A stretch of 64,000 bases of DNA from Metallococcus carri (GCF_011440275.1 NZ_JAAOIV010000009.1:124001-188000); one strand, 5' to 3'. Positions 21,339 to 31,260 are shown, counted from the stretch's first letter. A program made the numbers and translations. The notes: a model not told the origin generated them from the sequence alone.

Positions 21339-22358
21339 TCAGGTGCCGTCGACCGTCTTCGCGGCGGTGATCAGCCCGGTCATCAGGGTCGTGCTGGTCT
21401 TGGTCACCGCATCCCAGGAGACGAGGGACGTTGCCGTCTGCGGCACGGTCGTCACCGGGCCGCCGATGACCTTGCTGCCGTAGGCGCCGCCCAGGGCGGC
21501 CCAGGTCGGTCCCACCGGCCGATTGGTGGCGACGTCGTAGGTGCGAACGGTGTTGTCGCCACCACTCTGGCGGGCGAGGCGCGGGCTGGTGTTGTAGGCC
21601 TTGTCCAGCCCGACGGGGGTGAGGTAACGCTCCGGGGTAGCCGTGCGATAACCCTCCGCGTAGACCTGCCATGCGCCGAAGCCCGAGGGCACGCTGCACA
21701 ACATCTGGAAGTTGGTGGCATCGAAGCCGCCCACCGGCTTGCAGTCCTCGTACGGCTGCGGCTTGTCGACGGTGCGGACGAGTCGCTGCGTCGCCATGTC
21801 GTAGACGTTGACCGACTTGCCCTGGGGTGCACCCACGACGAGGCTGCCGCCGAGCGGGCTGACCGTGCTGCCGAAGCCTCCGTTGATCGCGAAGGACGAC
21901 AGCTTGGCGCCGGTCACCGCGGAGTAGGTCGTCGCCTGGGTCGCGGTCACCGCCACGACCTTGTCGGCGTAGAGGTGGATCTTGCCGGGCACCTCGAGGA
22001 TGCGCAGCGCCCGGGTCGAGGTGTTCCACACCGCCACCTTCTGGCCAGTGGAGGTCTGCCGCACGGTGGCGACATAGCGAGCGTCATAGGACACATCCGC
22101 GATCCCGGCGTTGTCGGAGACCTCGCCGATGTACTTCGCGCCGCCGGTCGGCGAAGCCAGGAAAAGCTGACCCTGGTTGTCATAAGCACCGGTCTGATGC
22201 TTGATCACCGCGGTCCAGCCCAGCGCCTTGCTGCCCTGCGCCGGCACCGACAACTCGGTCGCCGCCTGAGCGCCCGGCATACCGGCCAAGGCGACACCGC
22301 CAACGGTGGCGGAGAGTGCGATGCTGCCGACAAGGGCGCGGATTCGGTTGTGAGACAT
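21339..22358 (-). CDS. Secreted protein, possible beta-propeller, unknown function
   Basis: A 339-residue protein with a Sec signal (hydrophobic ALVGSIALSATVGGVALAG; probable cleavage after AQA near residue 33). The mature part repeats short beta-rich units, such as VSYDARYVATVRQTSTGQ, VNVYDMATQRLV and NTVRTYDVATNRPVG, suggesting a propeller-like fold. Two cysteines (DCKPV, MLCSV) may pair outside the cell. I do not recognise a family. A GGGGGAAAG ribosome site precedes ATG 22358. The 21-bp element shared with the 10.6-kb lipoprotein gene lies 88 nt upstream. Confidence 0.75.
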   Translation of the reverse strand: MSHNRIRALVGSIALSATVGGVALAGMPGAQAATELSVPAQGSKALGWTAVIKHQTGAYDNQGQLFLASPTGGAKYIGEVSDNAGIADVSYDARYVATVRQTSTGQKVAVWNTSTRALRILEVPGKIHLYADKVVAVTATQATTYSAVTGAKLSSFAINGGFGSTVSPLGGSLVVGAPQGKSVNVYDMATQRLVRTVDKPQPYEDCKPVGGFDATNFQMLCSVPSGFGAWQVYAEGYRTATPERYLTPVGLDKAYNTSPRLARQSGGDNTVRTYDVATNRPVGPTWAALGGAYGSKVIGGPVTTVPQTATSLVSWDAVTKTSTTLMTGLITAAKTVDGT

Positions 22359-22445
22359 GGTCTTTCCCCCTTCAGGTATGTCGAGGTTTCACCCCTGCGG
22401 TGTCGCTTCCCGACGACGACAACTCTGCTGGGCGCCGCAGGGACT

Positions 22446-22466
22446 CGCCATCAGACCCGGGTGGAA
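22446..22466 (-). promoter_or_regulatory. Shared 21-bp upstream element, copy 2
   Basis: Identical to 11309-11329 (minus strand TTCCACCCGGGTCTGATGGC plus G) and placed 88 nt upstream of the secreted protein start. It also lies just 3' of tsaD, whose stop is at 22496. Confidence 0.5.
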
Positions 22467-22495
22467 ATCCGGGGAGGGCCGGTCCTAGGACCTGC

Positions 22496-23542
22496 TCAGA
22501 CCACCGAGACCGAGCTGACCGGCAAGGAGGAGTCGGTGCCCAGGCCCAGCCCGGCCGGCGGGAGCCCCCGGGCGACGACCTGGGCACCCAGCGCAGCGAC
22601 CATCGCACCGTTGTCGGTGCACAGCCGCACCCGTGGCACCCGCAGGTTGATGCCGGCGGTAGCGCACCGCTCTTCGGCCATCGCGCGTAACTGGGAGTTG
22701 GCGGTCACGCCGCCGCCGATCTGCAGATCGGTGATGCCGTGCGTCCGACAGGCGTCAATCGCCTTGCGCGTCAACACATCTGCGACTGCCTCGGCGAAAG
22801 ACGCGGCGACATCAGCGACGGGCACGTCGAGCCCCGCGCGCTCGCGCTCCTGGACCCACCGCACCACGGCCGTCTTGAGCCCGGAGAAGGAGAAGTCGAA
22901 GCGATGCCGCTCCAGGTCACGACCCGACGTCAGGCCGCGCGGGAACCTGATGGCGGTCGAATCGCCTTGTGTCGCAAGGCGATCCAGATGAGGACCACCG
23001 GGATAGGGCACGCCGAGCACTCGAGCGACCTTGTCGAAAGCCTCCCCCGCCGCGTCGTCGATGGTGCGACCGAGCGCCTCCACATCGGTGGCGATATCCC
23101 GCACGAGCAGCAGGTCGGTGTGTCCTCCGGACACCAGCAACGCCACGGTCGGCTCGGGCAGCGGGCCGTGGTCGAGGACGTCGGCGCACACATGGGCACA
23201 CAGGTGGTTGACGCCGTAGAGCGGACGGTCAAGCGCCCAGGCGACGGCCTTGGCGGCCGAGACTCCGACCATGAGTGCCCCGGCCAGCCCGGGGCCGGCG
23301 GTGACAGCGACGGCATCCACGTCCGCCAGCGTCAATCCGGCGTCGGCACAGGCGCGTTCGAGCATCGGGACGATCGCTTCGAGGTGGGCACGGCTGGCCA
23401 CCTCCGGCACCACACCACCGAAGCGCACGTGCTCGTCGACACTGCTCGCGAGGGCATCACCGAGCAGCGTCGTGCCGCGCACGAGAGCGACTCCGGTCTC
23501 GTCACAGCTGCTCTCGATGCCGAGCACGATCGGCTCGCTCAT
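22496..23542 (-). CDS. tsaD: tRNA N6-adenosine threonylcarbamoyltransferase TsaD
   Basis: A 348-residue ASKHA-fold enzyme that transfers threonylcarbamoyl to A37 of tRNAs reading ANN codons. Metal-binding and signature motifs are visible: [14 protein letters not shown], the HLCAHVCA pair of histidines, [11 protein letters not shown], and the late NSQLRAMAE and RLCTDNGAM. The start overlaps the rimI stop by 4 nt. With tsaB and tsaE just upstream, most of the t6A machinery is in one operon; TsaC is not in the window. Confidence 0.97.
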   Translation of the reverse strand: MSEPIVLGIESSCDETGVALVRGTTLLGDALASSVDEHVRFGGVVPEVASRAHLEAIVPMLERACADAGLTLADVDAVAVTAGPGLAGALMVGVSAAKAVAWALDRPLYGVNHLCAHVCADVLDHGPLPEPTVALLVSGGHTDLLLVRDIATDVEALGRTIDDAAGEAFDKVARVLGVPYPGGPHLDRLATQGDSTAIRFPRGLTSGRDLERHRFDFSFSGLKTAVVRWVQERERAGLDVPVADVAASFAEAVADVLTRKAIDACRTHGITDLQIGGGVTANSQLRAMAEERCATAGINLRVPRVRLCTDNGAMVAALGAQVVARGLPPAGLGLGTDSSLPVSSVSVV

Positions 23543-23994
23543 GCCGCACCTCCGATGAACCGGCGCATCACGATGGCGTCCTCGCCCTCCGGTTGGTAGT
23601 AGCGGCGTCGGACCGAGATCTGCTCAAAACCGTTGCGAGAGTAGAGATCCCGGGCCCGGGCGTTGCTGTCGCGCACCTCGAGCATGAGCGCCGACGCACC
23701 CGAGTCCTCCGCCTGGACGACCATCCAGTCCAGCAACATGCGCCCGGCTCCGCCACCCTGGGCGTCGGCGGCGACACCGATGGTCATGACATCGGCGACC
23801 TCGCCCGGGCAGTCCACACCGGCATAGGCAACGACCCGATCGCCTTGCACGCCAACCCGATAGCGGCGCTGCGGCCGACCGGCCAACTCCGCCCACCAGG
23901 TCGTCTCGGGCCAGGCATCACGTGGGAAGAGCTCTCGATCCAGCGCCACCAGCTGCGGGATGTCGGGCCAGGCGAGCTCCCGATAGTCGATCAT
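23539..23994 (-). CDS. rimI: Ribosomal protein S18-alanine N-acetyltransferase RimI
   Basis: A 151-residue GNAT enzyme. The acetyl-CoA site is [20 protein letters not shown], followed by [22 protein letters not shown], typical of RimI. The N-terminal [17 protein letters not shown] is also characteristic. It acetylates the N-terminal alanine of S18 in E. coli; actinobacterial RimI may have wider targets. It sits between tsaB and tsaD, overlapping each by 4 nt, as in many actinobacteria. ATG 23994 is set by the overlap with the tsaB stop. Confidence 0.93.
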   Translation of the reverse strand: MIDYRELAWPDIPQLVALDRELFPRDAWPETTWWAELAGRPQRRYRVGVQGDRVVAYAGVDCPGEVADVMTIGVAADAQGGGAGRMLLDWMVVQAEDSGASALMLEVRDSNARARDLYSRNGFEQISVRRRYYQPEGEDAIVMRRFIGGAA

Positions 23995-24638
23995 CGCGGC
24001 AGCACCGACTTCGGTCCGGTCGAGGGCTGCGCGTCCGGTGCGCGCAGGTAGAGCGGCCGCACCGGCAACAGGTCCTCGCCCGTGGCGAGCGCACGCGCCG
24101 CGAGCCGCCCCAGCGCAGCGGCCGAGGCGTCCAGCACGTCGACCGGGGTGGGAAACAGGTCGGGATAGAGCTCCGGCCCGCGACCGGCCGTCGGAAGCTC
24201 CCGCAACTCCTCGGGCAGATCGCCCGGCCGGGCGACCTCGGGACCGGTCACGCGCGCTCCCCCGGCATACCTCGCCCAATAGACCTCGCGGCGGCGAGCG
24301 TCGGTCGCGACGAGGAAATCCGGCGAATCCACCTGTGCCGCAACGGCATCCAGACTGCAGACGCCATACGCGGGTATGCCGAGCACATGTGCCAGGGTGA
24401 GCGCTGTCGCGATGCCGACCCGCAGGCCGGTGAACGGGCCCGGCCCGACGCCGACGGCGATCGCTTCGAGGTCGGTGCGGGCGATCCCCGAAGCGCGCAC
24501 CGCCTCGTCGAGGCAAGGCGCAAGGATCTCGGTATGCCGCCGCGCGTCGAGCTGGGTGCGGTCGGCCAGCACCGCGTCGTCATCGAGGACCGCGACCGTG
24601 ACCGCCGTCGTCGCCGTGTCGAGGGCCAGCAGCTTCAC
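23991..24638 (-). CDS. tsaB: t6A biosynthesis protein TsaB
   Basis: A 215-residue TsaD paralogue with the ASKHA N terminus LLALDTATTAVTVAVL, the HTEILAPCLDEAV histidine region and GVGPGPFTGLRVGIATA. TsaB scaffolds TsaD and TsaE in threonylcarbamoyl transfer. Start GTG 24638 (VKLLALD) overlaps the tsaE stop (GTGA); longer frames are not conserved. Confidence 0.94.
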   Translation of the reverse strand: MKLLALDTATTAVTVAVLDDDAVLADRTQLDARRHTEILAPCLDEAVRASGIARTDLEAIAVGVGPGPFTGLRVGIATALTLAHVLGIPAYGVCSLDAVAAQVDSPDFLVATDARRREVYWARYAGGARVTGPEVARPGDLPEELRELPTAGRGPELYPDLFPTPVDVLDASAAALGRLAARALATGEDLLPVRPLYLRAPDAQPSTGPKSVLPR

Positions 24639-25096
24639 GACAGCTCCCGCACGATCTGTTCCGAGCGAGGACCGTTGGCATGCAACGTGATTCGCCGGTG
24701 TTCGCTGGCTGGGTCGGCCACCAGCGTGATCTCGAGATGGTCGTCGGCAAGCACGTCGGCGATGCCCGACCCCCACTCGATGATCGTCACTGAGTCCTCC
24801 AGCGAGGTGTCCAGGTCGAGGTCGTCCAGCTCGGCCGAGCCACCCAGCCGGTAGGCGTCGACATGCACCAGGGCGGGGCCGTCGGCGAGCGAGGGATGCA
24901 CGCGAGCGATGACGAAGGTCGGGGAGGTGATCGGCCCACGCACCCGAAGCCCCTCGGCGACGCCCTGGGTGAAGGTCGTCTTGCCCGCTCCGAGGTCGCC
25001 GGTGAGGATCACGACGTCGCCGGCCCGCAGCACCGTGCCCAGGCGGCGACCCAGGTCTTGGGTCTGGGCGCGGTCGGTGGCCACCTGCTCGGTCAT
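24635..25096 (-). CDS. tsaE: t6A biosynthesis ATPase TsaE
   Basis: A 153-residue P-loop ATPase with Walker A TGDLGAGKTTFTQG, SPTFVIARVH (switch region) and LVHVDAYRLGG, then VTIIEWGSG. TsaE drives turnover of the TsaB-TsaD complex. It starts with ATG 25096 and overlaps the upstream hydrolase stop by 4 nt. Confidence 0.95.
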   Translation of the reverse strand: MTEQVATDRAQTQDLGRRLGTVLRAGDVVILTGDLGAGKTTFTQGVAEGLRVRGPITSPTFVIARVHPSLADGPALVHVDAYRLGGSAELDDLDLDTSLEDSVTIIEWGSGIADVLADDHLEITLVADPASEHRRITLHANGPRSEQIVRELS

Positions 25097-26313
25097 GGGG
25101 AGACCTTCGAGCCGGAGGACGAGCCACCACCGGCCGATCGTCCGCGCTTGCCGCTGGTGCGCTTCACACCCTCCCGGGCTCGCGCCACACGGTCTTTGGC
25201 ATGGATGTCGACGATGTGTTTGGCCACCGCGCGTGCCCTGTGGCGGCCGCGCGAGGTGCCCGCGGCACGCTCGGCGCGCTGGACCAGGCCGACCAGCTCC
25301 CGGTCGACGATGTCGGGAAACTCAAGAGGCAGCACGTGACCGGCCCCCTCCACCACGATGTATTCGGCGTGCGGCATGGCCGTGACCAGCACGTCGCCGT
25401 GTTCGCGCGGCGTGATGCGGTCCTGGGTGCCATGCATCACCAGCGTTTCGATGCCGTCGAACCGCGCGAGCACGGCCCGCAGGTCGTGGGCGAGCAGCCG
25501 CGGCAGGAACGCCGAGATGACCTCCATGCGCGTCTGGAAGATCATCTGCGCGGTGTGCTGCACGATCGCCATCGGCACCGTGGTGCCGAACGAATAACGG
25601 TGCACCAGAAAGTATTCGACATCCTTGCCCGCGGCGAGGGTGCGATCGACCAGATCCTGCTGGCTGGACAGCCGCCGCATCGCACCGGGGCCGAGCTTGT
25701 GCACGACGCGGCCCAGATTGCGACCCAGCCCGAAGTCGAGATCCTGCAAGCCGCCAGACGAGGTGGAGATGAAGGCTGCGCCAATCACCCTGTCTCCCAA
25801 CAGTTCTGGGTGTTGCTCGGCCAGCGACATCACCGCCATACCGCCCATGGAGTGGCCGACGAGGACGACTGGATCGTCGCCCGGGACCGCCTCGGCGAGG
25901 ACGGCGCACAGGTCGCGACCCAGTTGCGGGATCGTGTAGGACTCGGGGTCACCCGCTTCGGACAGACCATGCCCCCGGTGGTCCCACAGCACCACGCGAT
26001 AGCCGGCCTTACGCAGGGCCTGACGCTGGTAGTGCCACACCGCGCGGTTGTGGGTGTAACCGTGACACAACACCACGGTGACTGGCGAAACCTGTTGTCC
26101 CGGAACGGGATCGGGATGGTCGACCTCGACATGCAAGGGAACCTCGCCGGAGATCGCCACGTGTTCCTCGTCCGGCACGTCGGTGAAGTCGAGCTCCGTG
26201 CCGAGCCGCTCCGCAGTCCGCCGGCCACGCAGCAGCCGGTCGGTCGCGAGACCGGCAGCGGTGGCGGCCACGCCGACGCCGAGACCCAGCAGACCGCGTT
26301 CGAGCGCGCTCAC
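25093..26313 (-). CDS. Alpha/beta-fold hydrolase, membrane-anchored N terminus
   Basis: A 406-residue hydrolase. It begins with a short hydrophobic segment (GLLGLGVGVAATAAGLATD), possibly an anchor. The catalytic core shows the oxyanion strand VVLCHGYTHNRAVW, the nucleophile elbow VGHSMGGMA, the acid around HGTQDRITP and the histidine in EGAGHVLPLEFP. The C terminus is basic (GVKRTSGKRGRS). This gene commonly sits between alr and tsaE in actinobacteria, but the substrate is unknown. GTG 26313 overlaps the alr stop by 4 nt. Confidence 0.87.
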   Translation of the reverse strand: MSALERGLLGLGVGVAATAAGLATDRLLRGRRTAERLGTELDFTDVPDEEHVAISGEVPLHVEVDHPDPVPGQQVSPVTVVLCHGYTHNRAVWHYQRQALRKAGYRVVLWDHRGHGLSEAGDPESYTIPQLGRDLCAVLAEAVPGDDPVVLVGHSMGGMAVMSLAEQHPELLGDRVIGAAFISTSSGGLQDLDFGLGRNLGRVVHKLGPGAMRRLSSQQDLVDRTLAAGKDVEYFLVHRYSFGTTVPMAIVQHTAQMIFQTRMEVISAFLPRLLAHDLRAVLARFDGIETLVMHGTQDRITPREHGDVLVTAMPHAEYIVVEGAGHVLPLEFPDIVDRELVGLVQRAERAAGTSRGRHRARAVAKHIVDIHAKDRVARAREGVKRTSGKRGRSAGGGSSSGSKVSP

Positions 26314-27446
26314 GCCTGCCCCTTGTAGACCCGCGGGAGCCGGCTGCTCATGCGCGCAACGATCTCGTAGGAGATGGTGTCGGCGGCCTCGGCCCAGTCC
26401 TGCGCGGTCGGCGCGTCGGCGCCGAAGAGCACGACCCGGTCCCCCGCCTGCACCGGCAGCTCGCCGACGTCCACCACGAATTGATCCATGCACACCCGGC
26501 CGGCAATCGTGAACCGCTCCCCGTGCACCACGACCGGTCCGCGGTTGGACGCGTGACGGGGCACGCCGTCGACATAACCGCACGGGATGTCGATGACGGT
26601 CGTCTCCTTGTCGGTCACATAGGTGTGCGCGTAGCTCACCCCCTGACCGGCCGGAATCCGTTTGGCGACAGTGACATTCGCCGACACTTCCATTGCTGGC
26701 ACCAGCCCGAAGTGCGCGGAGTCGCCGAGGTCGGGCACGGGAGAGAGGCCGTAGACGGCCAGGCCCGGACGCACCATGTCCCAGGCTGCGGCGGGCGTGG
26801 TGAGGGTGGCGGCGGAGTTGGACATATGCCGCACCTCGAGCCGCAAACCGGCCCGCTCGCAGTCCCGCACCGCATCGGCGAAGCGCTCCTGCTGGGCAAG
26901 CACCGTCGGGTGGGTCGGCGCATCCGCGAACGCGAAGTGAGTGAAGACGCCCGTGACCCGCACGGCCTCCTCGGCGTCCAGCCGCGCCGCCGCCTCCAGC
27001 AGCAGCGGCCAGTCCTTGCCGTAGGCGCCGTTGCGCGCGAGCCCGGTGTCGACCTTGAGCTGCACCCGGGCCGGCCGTCCCACGGTGCGGGCCGCGGCAG
27101 CGACCGCTTCGAGCTCCCAGATCGCCGGCACCCCGAGGTCGATGCCCTCGCGGACGGCGTCGGTGAAGTCCAGCCCGGGCGCGTGCAGCCAGCTCAGGAT
27201 GGGCGCGCTGATGCCCGCAGCCCTCAGGGCCAAGGCCTCCGACAGTTGGGCAACCCCCAGCCAGGTGGCGCCCCCGCGCAGAGCGGCGCGGCCAGCGGGC
27301 ACCAGACCATGCCCGTAGGCGTCACCCTTGACGACAGCCATCACCTCGGCCGCCCCGGCATACTCCTTGAGGCGCGCGACATTGTGGGCGATGGCGTCCA
27401 GGTCGATCGTCGCGCGCGCCGGCGCCCCACCTTCGAGTGCGGTCAT
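26310..27446 (-). CDS. alr: Alanine racemase
   Basis: A 378-residue PLP enzyme making D-alanine for peptidoglycan. The PLP lysine lies in VMAVVKGDAYGHGLVPAG near residue 40. Further features are RVQLKVDTGLARNG, EVRHMSNSAATL and the catalytic tyrosine in GVSYAHTYVT (second subunit). The C terminus reads RMSSRLPRVY. It lies downstream of nnrD, separated by the inverted repeat at 27.5 kb, the only gap of note in this operon. Confidence 0.96.
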   Translation of the reverse strand: MTALEGGAPARATIDLDAIAHNVARLKEYAGAAEVMAVVKGDAYGHGLVPAGRAALRGGATWLGVAQLSEALALRAAGISAPILSWLHAPGLDFTDAVREGIDLGVPAIWELEAVAAAARTVGRPARVQLKVDTGLARNGAYGKDWPLLLEAAARLDAEEAVRVTGVFTHFAFADAPTHPTVLAQQERFADAVRDCERAGLRLEVRHMSNSAATLTTPAAAWDMVRPGLAVYGLSPVPDLGDSAHFGLVPAMEVSANVTVAKRIPAGQGVSYAHTYVTDKETTVIDIPCGYVDGVPRHASNRGPVVVHGERFTIAGRVCMDQFVVDVGELPVQAGDRVVLFGADAPTAQDWAEAADTISYEIVARMSSRLPRVYKGQA

Positions 27447-27490
27447 GATCCGTCCAGTGTTCCATCCACCTCGCGCCCCTCGGGGACGTG

Positions 27491-27553
27491 GTCGCTATTG
27501 CCGCCGGATTCCTCTACTACAACGGTAGAAGAGGAATCCGGCCGCTATTGCGA
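27491..27553. repeat. Intergenic repeat family copy A4, inverted arrangement
   Basis: Here two units face each other: CGGATTCCTCTACTAC, a 4-nt AACG gap, then GTAGAAGAGGAATCCG, a 16-bp inverted repeat with one mismatch that would form a strong hairpin. GCCGC and GCGGC-type flanks extend the symmetry. It lies directly behind the nnrD stop (27545) and before alr, and could terminate or stabilise the nnrD transcript. Confidence 0.85.
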
Positions 27554-28999
27554 GCGGGGCCGCGCGGTGAGCAGGGCCGCGATGGTGGGGCCGAGCGCGT
27601 GCGCCACGTCGAGCGCGCGCACCGGACCGCCGGGATTAGCGCGCCGGCCGGCCGCGCCGTGCACCAGCGCTGCGAGCGCGCCGGCCACCCCGGGCTCGAG
27701 CCCTGCGGCCAGCAGCATCCCGGCGAGCCCGCCGAGCACGTCGCCGGAGCCCGCGGTCCCCAGCCACGCGGGAGCGTCCGCCTGGGTGCGCACCGGTTGC
27801 CCGTATGCCGATGGGCTCACCACCGCGGTCACCGCACCTTTGAGCAGCACGGTCACGCTGAGGTGGTCGGCCACGGCTTGAGCCCCCGCGACGCCGGCAG
27901 GTTCGTCGAGGTCGAGGCGTTCGATGAGGCGCTTCAGCTCGCCCGCGTGCGGCGTGAGCAGGGTCGGTGCCGAGCGGGGCGCGGACAGCAGGTCGAGACC
28001 GCCCGCGTCGATCACCATCGGCAGGTCACCGGCGAGCTGCTCGCGAGCCACCGACAACTGCGTCTCGTCGGCATCCTCGGCCGACCACCCGGAGCCGAAA
28101 ACGTAAGCCTGACAACGCCCGTCACCGAAAACCGCCTCCGGCACCGCCGCGCGGAGCAATTCGGCCGGGTGGTCGGGGCCGACATACCGCACCATCCCGG
28201 CACCCGCCGTGACGGCCGCGGTCAGCGACAGCAAGGCAGCCCCGGTGAAGGCCGAACTGCCGGTGATCGAGCCCAGCACGCCGCGGGAGTATTTGTCGTC
28301 GGCCGGTCCGGGCACCGGCCACAGGTCGGCGACATCGTCGTGGGTGAGGCGCTCGACGGCCGGCGTGGAGGACGGTTCGGCCACCCCGATGTCGACCACC
28401 GTGAGCAGCCCGACGGCCGGCTCGGTCGCCGGCATCAGGTGGCAGGGTTTGAGCAGGGAGAAGGTCACCGTCTCGTCGGCGAAGATCGAGTCGGCGCCCA
28501 CCAGCCCCGCCGGGTCACATCCCGATGGCAGGTCGACCGCGATGAGATAGGCCTCGTCACCGATCAGGTCGGGCAGCTCGCGCAGATGATCCGGCAGCCC
28601 CGGGGAGCCGCCGATGCCGACGATCCCGTCCAGCACCACGTCGGCCTCGGCGAGGGCCGACCGCACCGAGTCGGCAGCCGACCCCGAGCGCCACTCGAGC
28701 ACCACCGCACCAGCCTCCCGCGCGGCCGACAGGCCGGCGGTGTGCTCGCGCGAACCCACCAGCACCACAACGACATTCGCGTCCGAGGTGGCCAGGTGTG
28801 CGCCCGCCCAGAGCGCGTCCCCACCGTTGTCACCCGACCCGGCAAGCACGACCACCCGATCGCCCCGCTCCTCCAGCCGGGTGAGCGCGACTTCGGCGAG
28901 GCCGCGGGCAGCCCGCTGCATCAGCTCGCCCTCCTCGAGCCCCTCCATCGCCGCGGCTTCGGCGGCACGGACGGCAGGGACGGCATACGCGCGCATCAT
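27545..28999 (-). CDS. nnrD: Bifunctional NAD(P)H-hydrate epimerase / ADP-dependent dehydratase
   Basis: A 484-residue fusion repairing damaged NAD(P)H. The N-terminal epimerase half (about residues 1-210) has VVLAGSGDNGGDALWAGAHL and VDLPSGCDPAG. The C-terminal dehydratase half has GSSAFTGAALLSLTAAVTAG, VIDAGGLDLL, TPHAGELKRL and the ATP/ADP site WLGTAGSGDVLGGLAGML. The ATG overlaps the acpS stop (ATGA). Last residues lie within 10 nt of the A4 repeat. Confidence 0.95.
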   Translation of the reverse strand: MMRAYAVPAVRAAEAAAMEGLEEGELMQRAARGLAEVALTRLEERGDRVVVLAGSGDNGGDALWAGAHLATSDANVVVVLVGSREHTAGLSAAREAGAVVLEWRSGSAADSVRSALAEADVVLDGIVGIGGSPGLPDHLRELPDLIGDEAYLIAVDLPSGCDPAGLVGADSIFADETVTFSLLKPCHLMPATEPAVGLLTVVDIGVAEPSSTPAVERLTHDDVADLWPVPGPADDKYSRGVLGSITGSSAFTGAALLSLTAAVTAGAGMVRYVGPDHPAELLRAAVPEAVFGDGRCQAYVFGSGWSAEDADETQLSVAREQLAGDLPMVIDAGGLDLLSAPRSAPTLLTPHAGELKRLIERLDLDEPAGVAGAQAVADHLSVTVLLKGAVTAVVSPSAYGQPVRTQADAPAWLGTAGSGDVLGGLAGMLLAAGLEPGVAGALAALVHGAAGRRANPGGPVRALDVAHALGPTIAALLTARPRSQ

Positions 29000-29355
29000 G
29001 CGGGGGCTCCTTCGACGATGACGACGGCGACGGCGACTCCCCCATCATGGGAGATCGACAGGTGGACGCGGTCGACTCCGAGGTCGGCCGCGCGTGCGGC
29101 GACCGTGCCGGAGATCGCGAAGGAGGGCTGGCCGTGCTCGCCGCGGACCACGACCGCGTCATGCCAGGCCATCCCCGCCGGCGCTCCGAGCGCCTTGGCG
29201 ATGGCCTCCTTCGCGGCGAACCGGCCCGCCAGCGAGACCGGCGGCAGATCGAGCTCGGACTCGACGAAGAGGCGGCCCGCGAGCGTCGGGGTGCGCTGCA
29301 GCGTCGCCGTGAACCGCTCGATGTCGACGACGTCGAGCCCGACCCCGAGGATCAC
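28996..29355 (-). CDS. acpS: Holo-[acyl-carrier-protein] synthase
   Basis: A 119-residue phosphopantetheinyl transferase that activates acyl carrier protein with CoA. Signature motifs are GVGLDVVDIERF (metal-binding Asp) and AGRFAAKEAIAKALG (Glu and Lys). Start GTG 29355 overlaps the glmS stop; the protein begins VILGVGLD, as in the family. It is coupled to nnrD by a 4-nt overlap. Confidence 0.95.
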   Translation of the reverse strand: MILGVGLDVVDIERFTATLQRTPTLAGRLFVESELDLPPVSLAGRFAAKEAIAKALGAPAGMAWHDAVVVRGEHGQPSFAISGTVAARAADLGVDRVHLSISHDGGVAVAVVIVEGAPA

Positions 29356-31205
29356 TCGACGGTGACCGACTTGGCCAGGTTGCGCGGCTGGTCCACGTCC
29401 AGGCCCTTGGCGGTGGACAGTTCGAGCGCGAAGACCTGCAGCGGCACCACGGTGAGCAGCGGCTGCAGCAGCGGGGAGGTGTGCGGCACCCGGATCACCT
29501 CGTCGGCGAAGGGCACGACGGCCTCGTCGCCCTCCTCGGCGATGACCAGGGTGCGTGCACCGCGCGCGCGGATCTCCTGGATGTTGGAGACGACCTTGCC
29601 GTGCAGACCGTGCGGGGTGTCCGGCCCCGGCACCACGATGAAGACCGGCTGGCCGGGCTCGATCAATGCGATCGGGCCGTGCTTGAGCTCGCCCGCGGCG
29701 AACCCCTCGGCGTGGATATAGGCCAGCTCCTTCAGCTTCAGCGCGCCCTCCATCGCCACCGGGAAACCGACCTGGCGACCGAGGAAGAGCACCGAACGGG
29801 TGTCGGCCATGAACCGCGCGATCTCGCGCACCCGGCCCATCGTGTGCAGCAACTGGTCGATCTTGCCCGGCACCTCGTGCAGCTCGCTCATCACCTGGCC
29901 GGCGTTGTCGGCATGCACCCCGCCGCGCAGCTGCGCGAGGTAGAGACCGAGCACGTAGCACGCGGTGATCTGGGCGAGGAAGGCCTTGGTCGAGGCCACC
30001 GCGATCTCCGGGCCGGCGTGGGTGTAGAGCACCGCGTCGGACTCGCGCGGGATCGTCGAGCCGTGGGTGTTGCAGATCGAGATGGTGAGCGCACCGAGGT
30101 CGCGGGCGTGCTTGACCGCCATCAGCGTGTCCATCGTCTCGCCGGACTGGCTGATCGACACCACCAGGGTGCGCTCGTCCACGATCGGGTCGCAGTAGCG
30201 GAACTCGTGCGCGAGCGCGACCTCGACCGGGATCCGGGTCCAGTGCTCGATCGCGTATTTGGCCACCATCCCGGCGTATGCCGCGGTGCCGCACGCGACG
30301 ATCGTGATCCGGTCGACCTGGCGCAGTTTCTCCTCGGGGATCCGCAACTCGTCCAGGCTCAGGGCACCGGACTCGTCGGTGCGCCCCAGCAGGGTGTCGC
30401 CAACCGCCTGGGGCTGCTCGTTGATCTCCTTCTCCATGAAGGTGTCGTAGCCACCCTTCTCGGCGGCCGCGGCGTCCCAGGTGACCTCGAAGGTCTTGCC
30501 CTGGGCGGGCGTCCCGTCGAAGCCGATGACCTCGACCGAGTCCGGGGTGATGGTGACGATCTGGTCCTGCTCGAGCTCGAGGGCGTTGCGGGTGTAGCCG
30601 ATGAAGGCCGCGACATCCGAGCCGAGGTAGTTGGCGCCGTCGCCCAGGCCGACGACCAGGGGGCTGTTGCGTCGGGCACCGACGACGACACCCGGCTGAT
30701 CGGCGTGCACCGCCAGCAGGGTGAACGCACCTTCGAGGCGGGCCACCACGTCACGCATCGCCTTGGTGAGGTCCCCGGCATACGTCTGGGCGAGCAACTG
30801 GGCCACGACCTCGGTGTCGGTCTCCGACGCGAACTCGACGCCGGCGTCGGCCAACTCGCTCTTCAGCGCGTGGAAGTTCTCGATGATGCCGTTGTGGATC
30901 AGCGCGAACTTGCCGTTCGTGCCCCCTCGGTGGGGGTGGGCGTTGGCGTCGGTCGGGCCGCCGTGCGTCGCCCACCGGGTGTGCCCGATCGCCGTGCGTG
31001 AGGCGGGCAGCGGGTGGGCCTCGATCTCGGCGGTGAGGTTGGCGAGCTTGCCGGCGCGCTTGCGCACCTCGACCTCGTCCTCGCAGACGAGCGCGACGCC
31101 CGCCGAGTCATAGCCGCGGTATTCCAACCGCGCCAAGCCCTCCATCACGACGTCGAGGGCGACGTCACCGTCCTCACGCCCGACGAAACCGACGATTCCA
31201 CACAT
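29352..31205 (-). CDS. glmS: Glutamine--fructose-6-phosphate aminotransferase (isomerising)
   Basis: A 617-residue enzyme making glucosamine-6-phosphate for the cell wall. The catalytic N-terminal cysteine is in MCGIVGFVG, which sets the start at ATG 31205; upstream in-frame codons are not used. The amidotransferase domain has [11 protein letters not shown]. Two SIS domains (such as [12 protein letters not shown]) and the terminal NLAKSVTVE complete it. First gene of the nine-gene minus-strand operon, so cell-wall precursor supply leads the transcript. Confidence 0.97.
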   Translation of the reverse strand: MCGIVGFVGREDGDVALDVVMEGLARLEYRGYDSAGVALVCEDEVEVRKRAGKLANLTAEIEAHPLPASRTAIGHTRWATHGGPTDANAHPHRGGTNGKFALIHNGIIENFHALKSELADAGVEFASETDTEVVAQLLAQTYAGDLTKAMRDVVARLEGAFTLLAVHADQPGVVVGARRNSPLVVGLGDGANYLGSDVAAFIGYTRNALELEQDQIVTITPDSVEVIGFDGTPAQGKTFEVTWDAAAAEKGGYDTFMEKEINEQPQAVGDTLLGRTDESGALSLDELRIPEEKLRQVDRITIVACGTAAYAGMVAKYAIEHWTRIPVEVALAHEFRYCDPIVDERTLVVSISQSGETMDTLMAVKHARDLGALTISICNTHGSTIPRESDAVLYTHAGPEIAVASTKAFLAQITACYVLGLYLAQLRGGVHADNAGQVMSELHEVPGKIDQLLHTMGRVREIARFMADTRSVLFLGRQVGFPVAMEGALKLKELAYIHAEGFAAGELKHGPIALIEPGQPVFIVVPGPDTPHGLHGKVVSNIQEIRARGARTLVIAEEGDEAVVPFADEVIRVPHTSPLLQPLLTVVPLQVFALELSTAKGLDVDQPRNLAKSVTVE

Positions 31206-31260
31206 GGCCAACAGGGTAGGGCCTCGCCCAAGCACGCACCGCACGGCATCGTCCGACACA

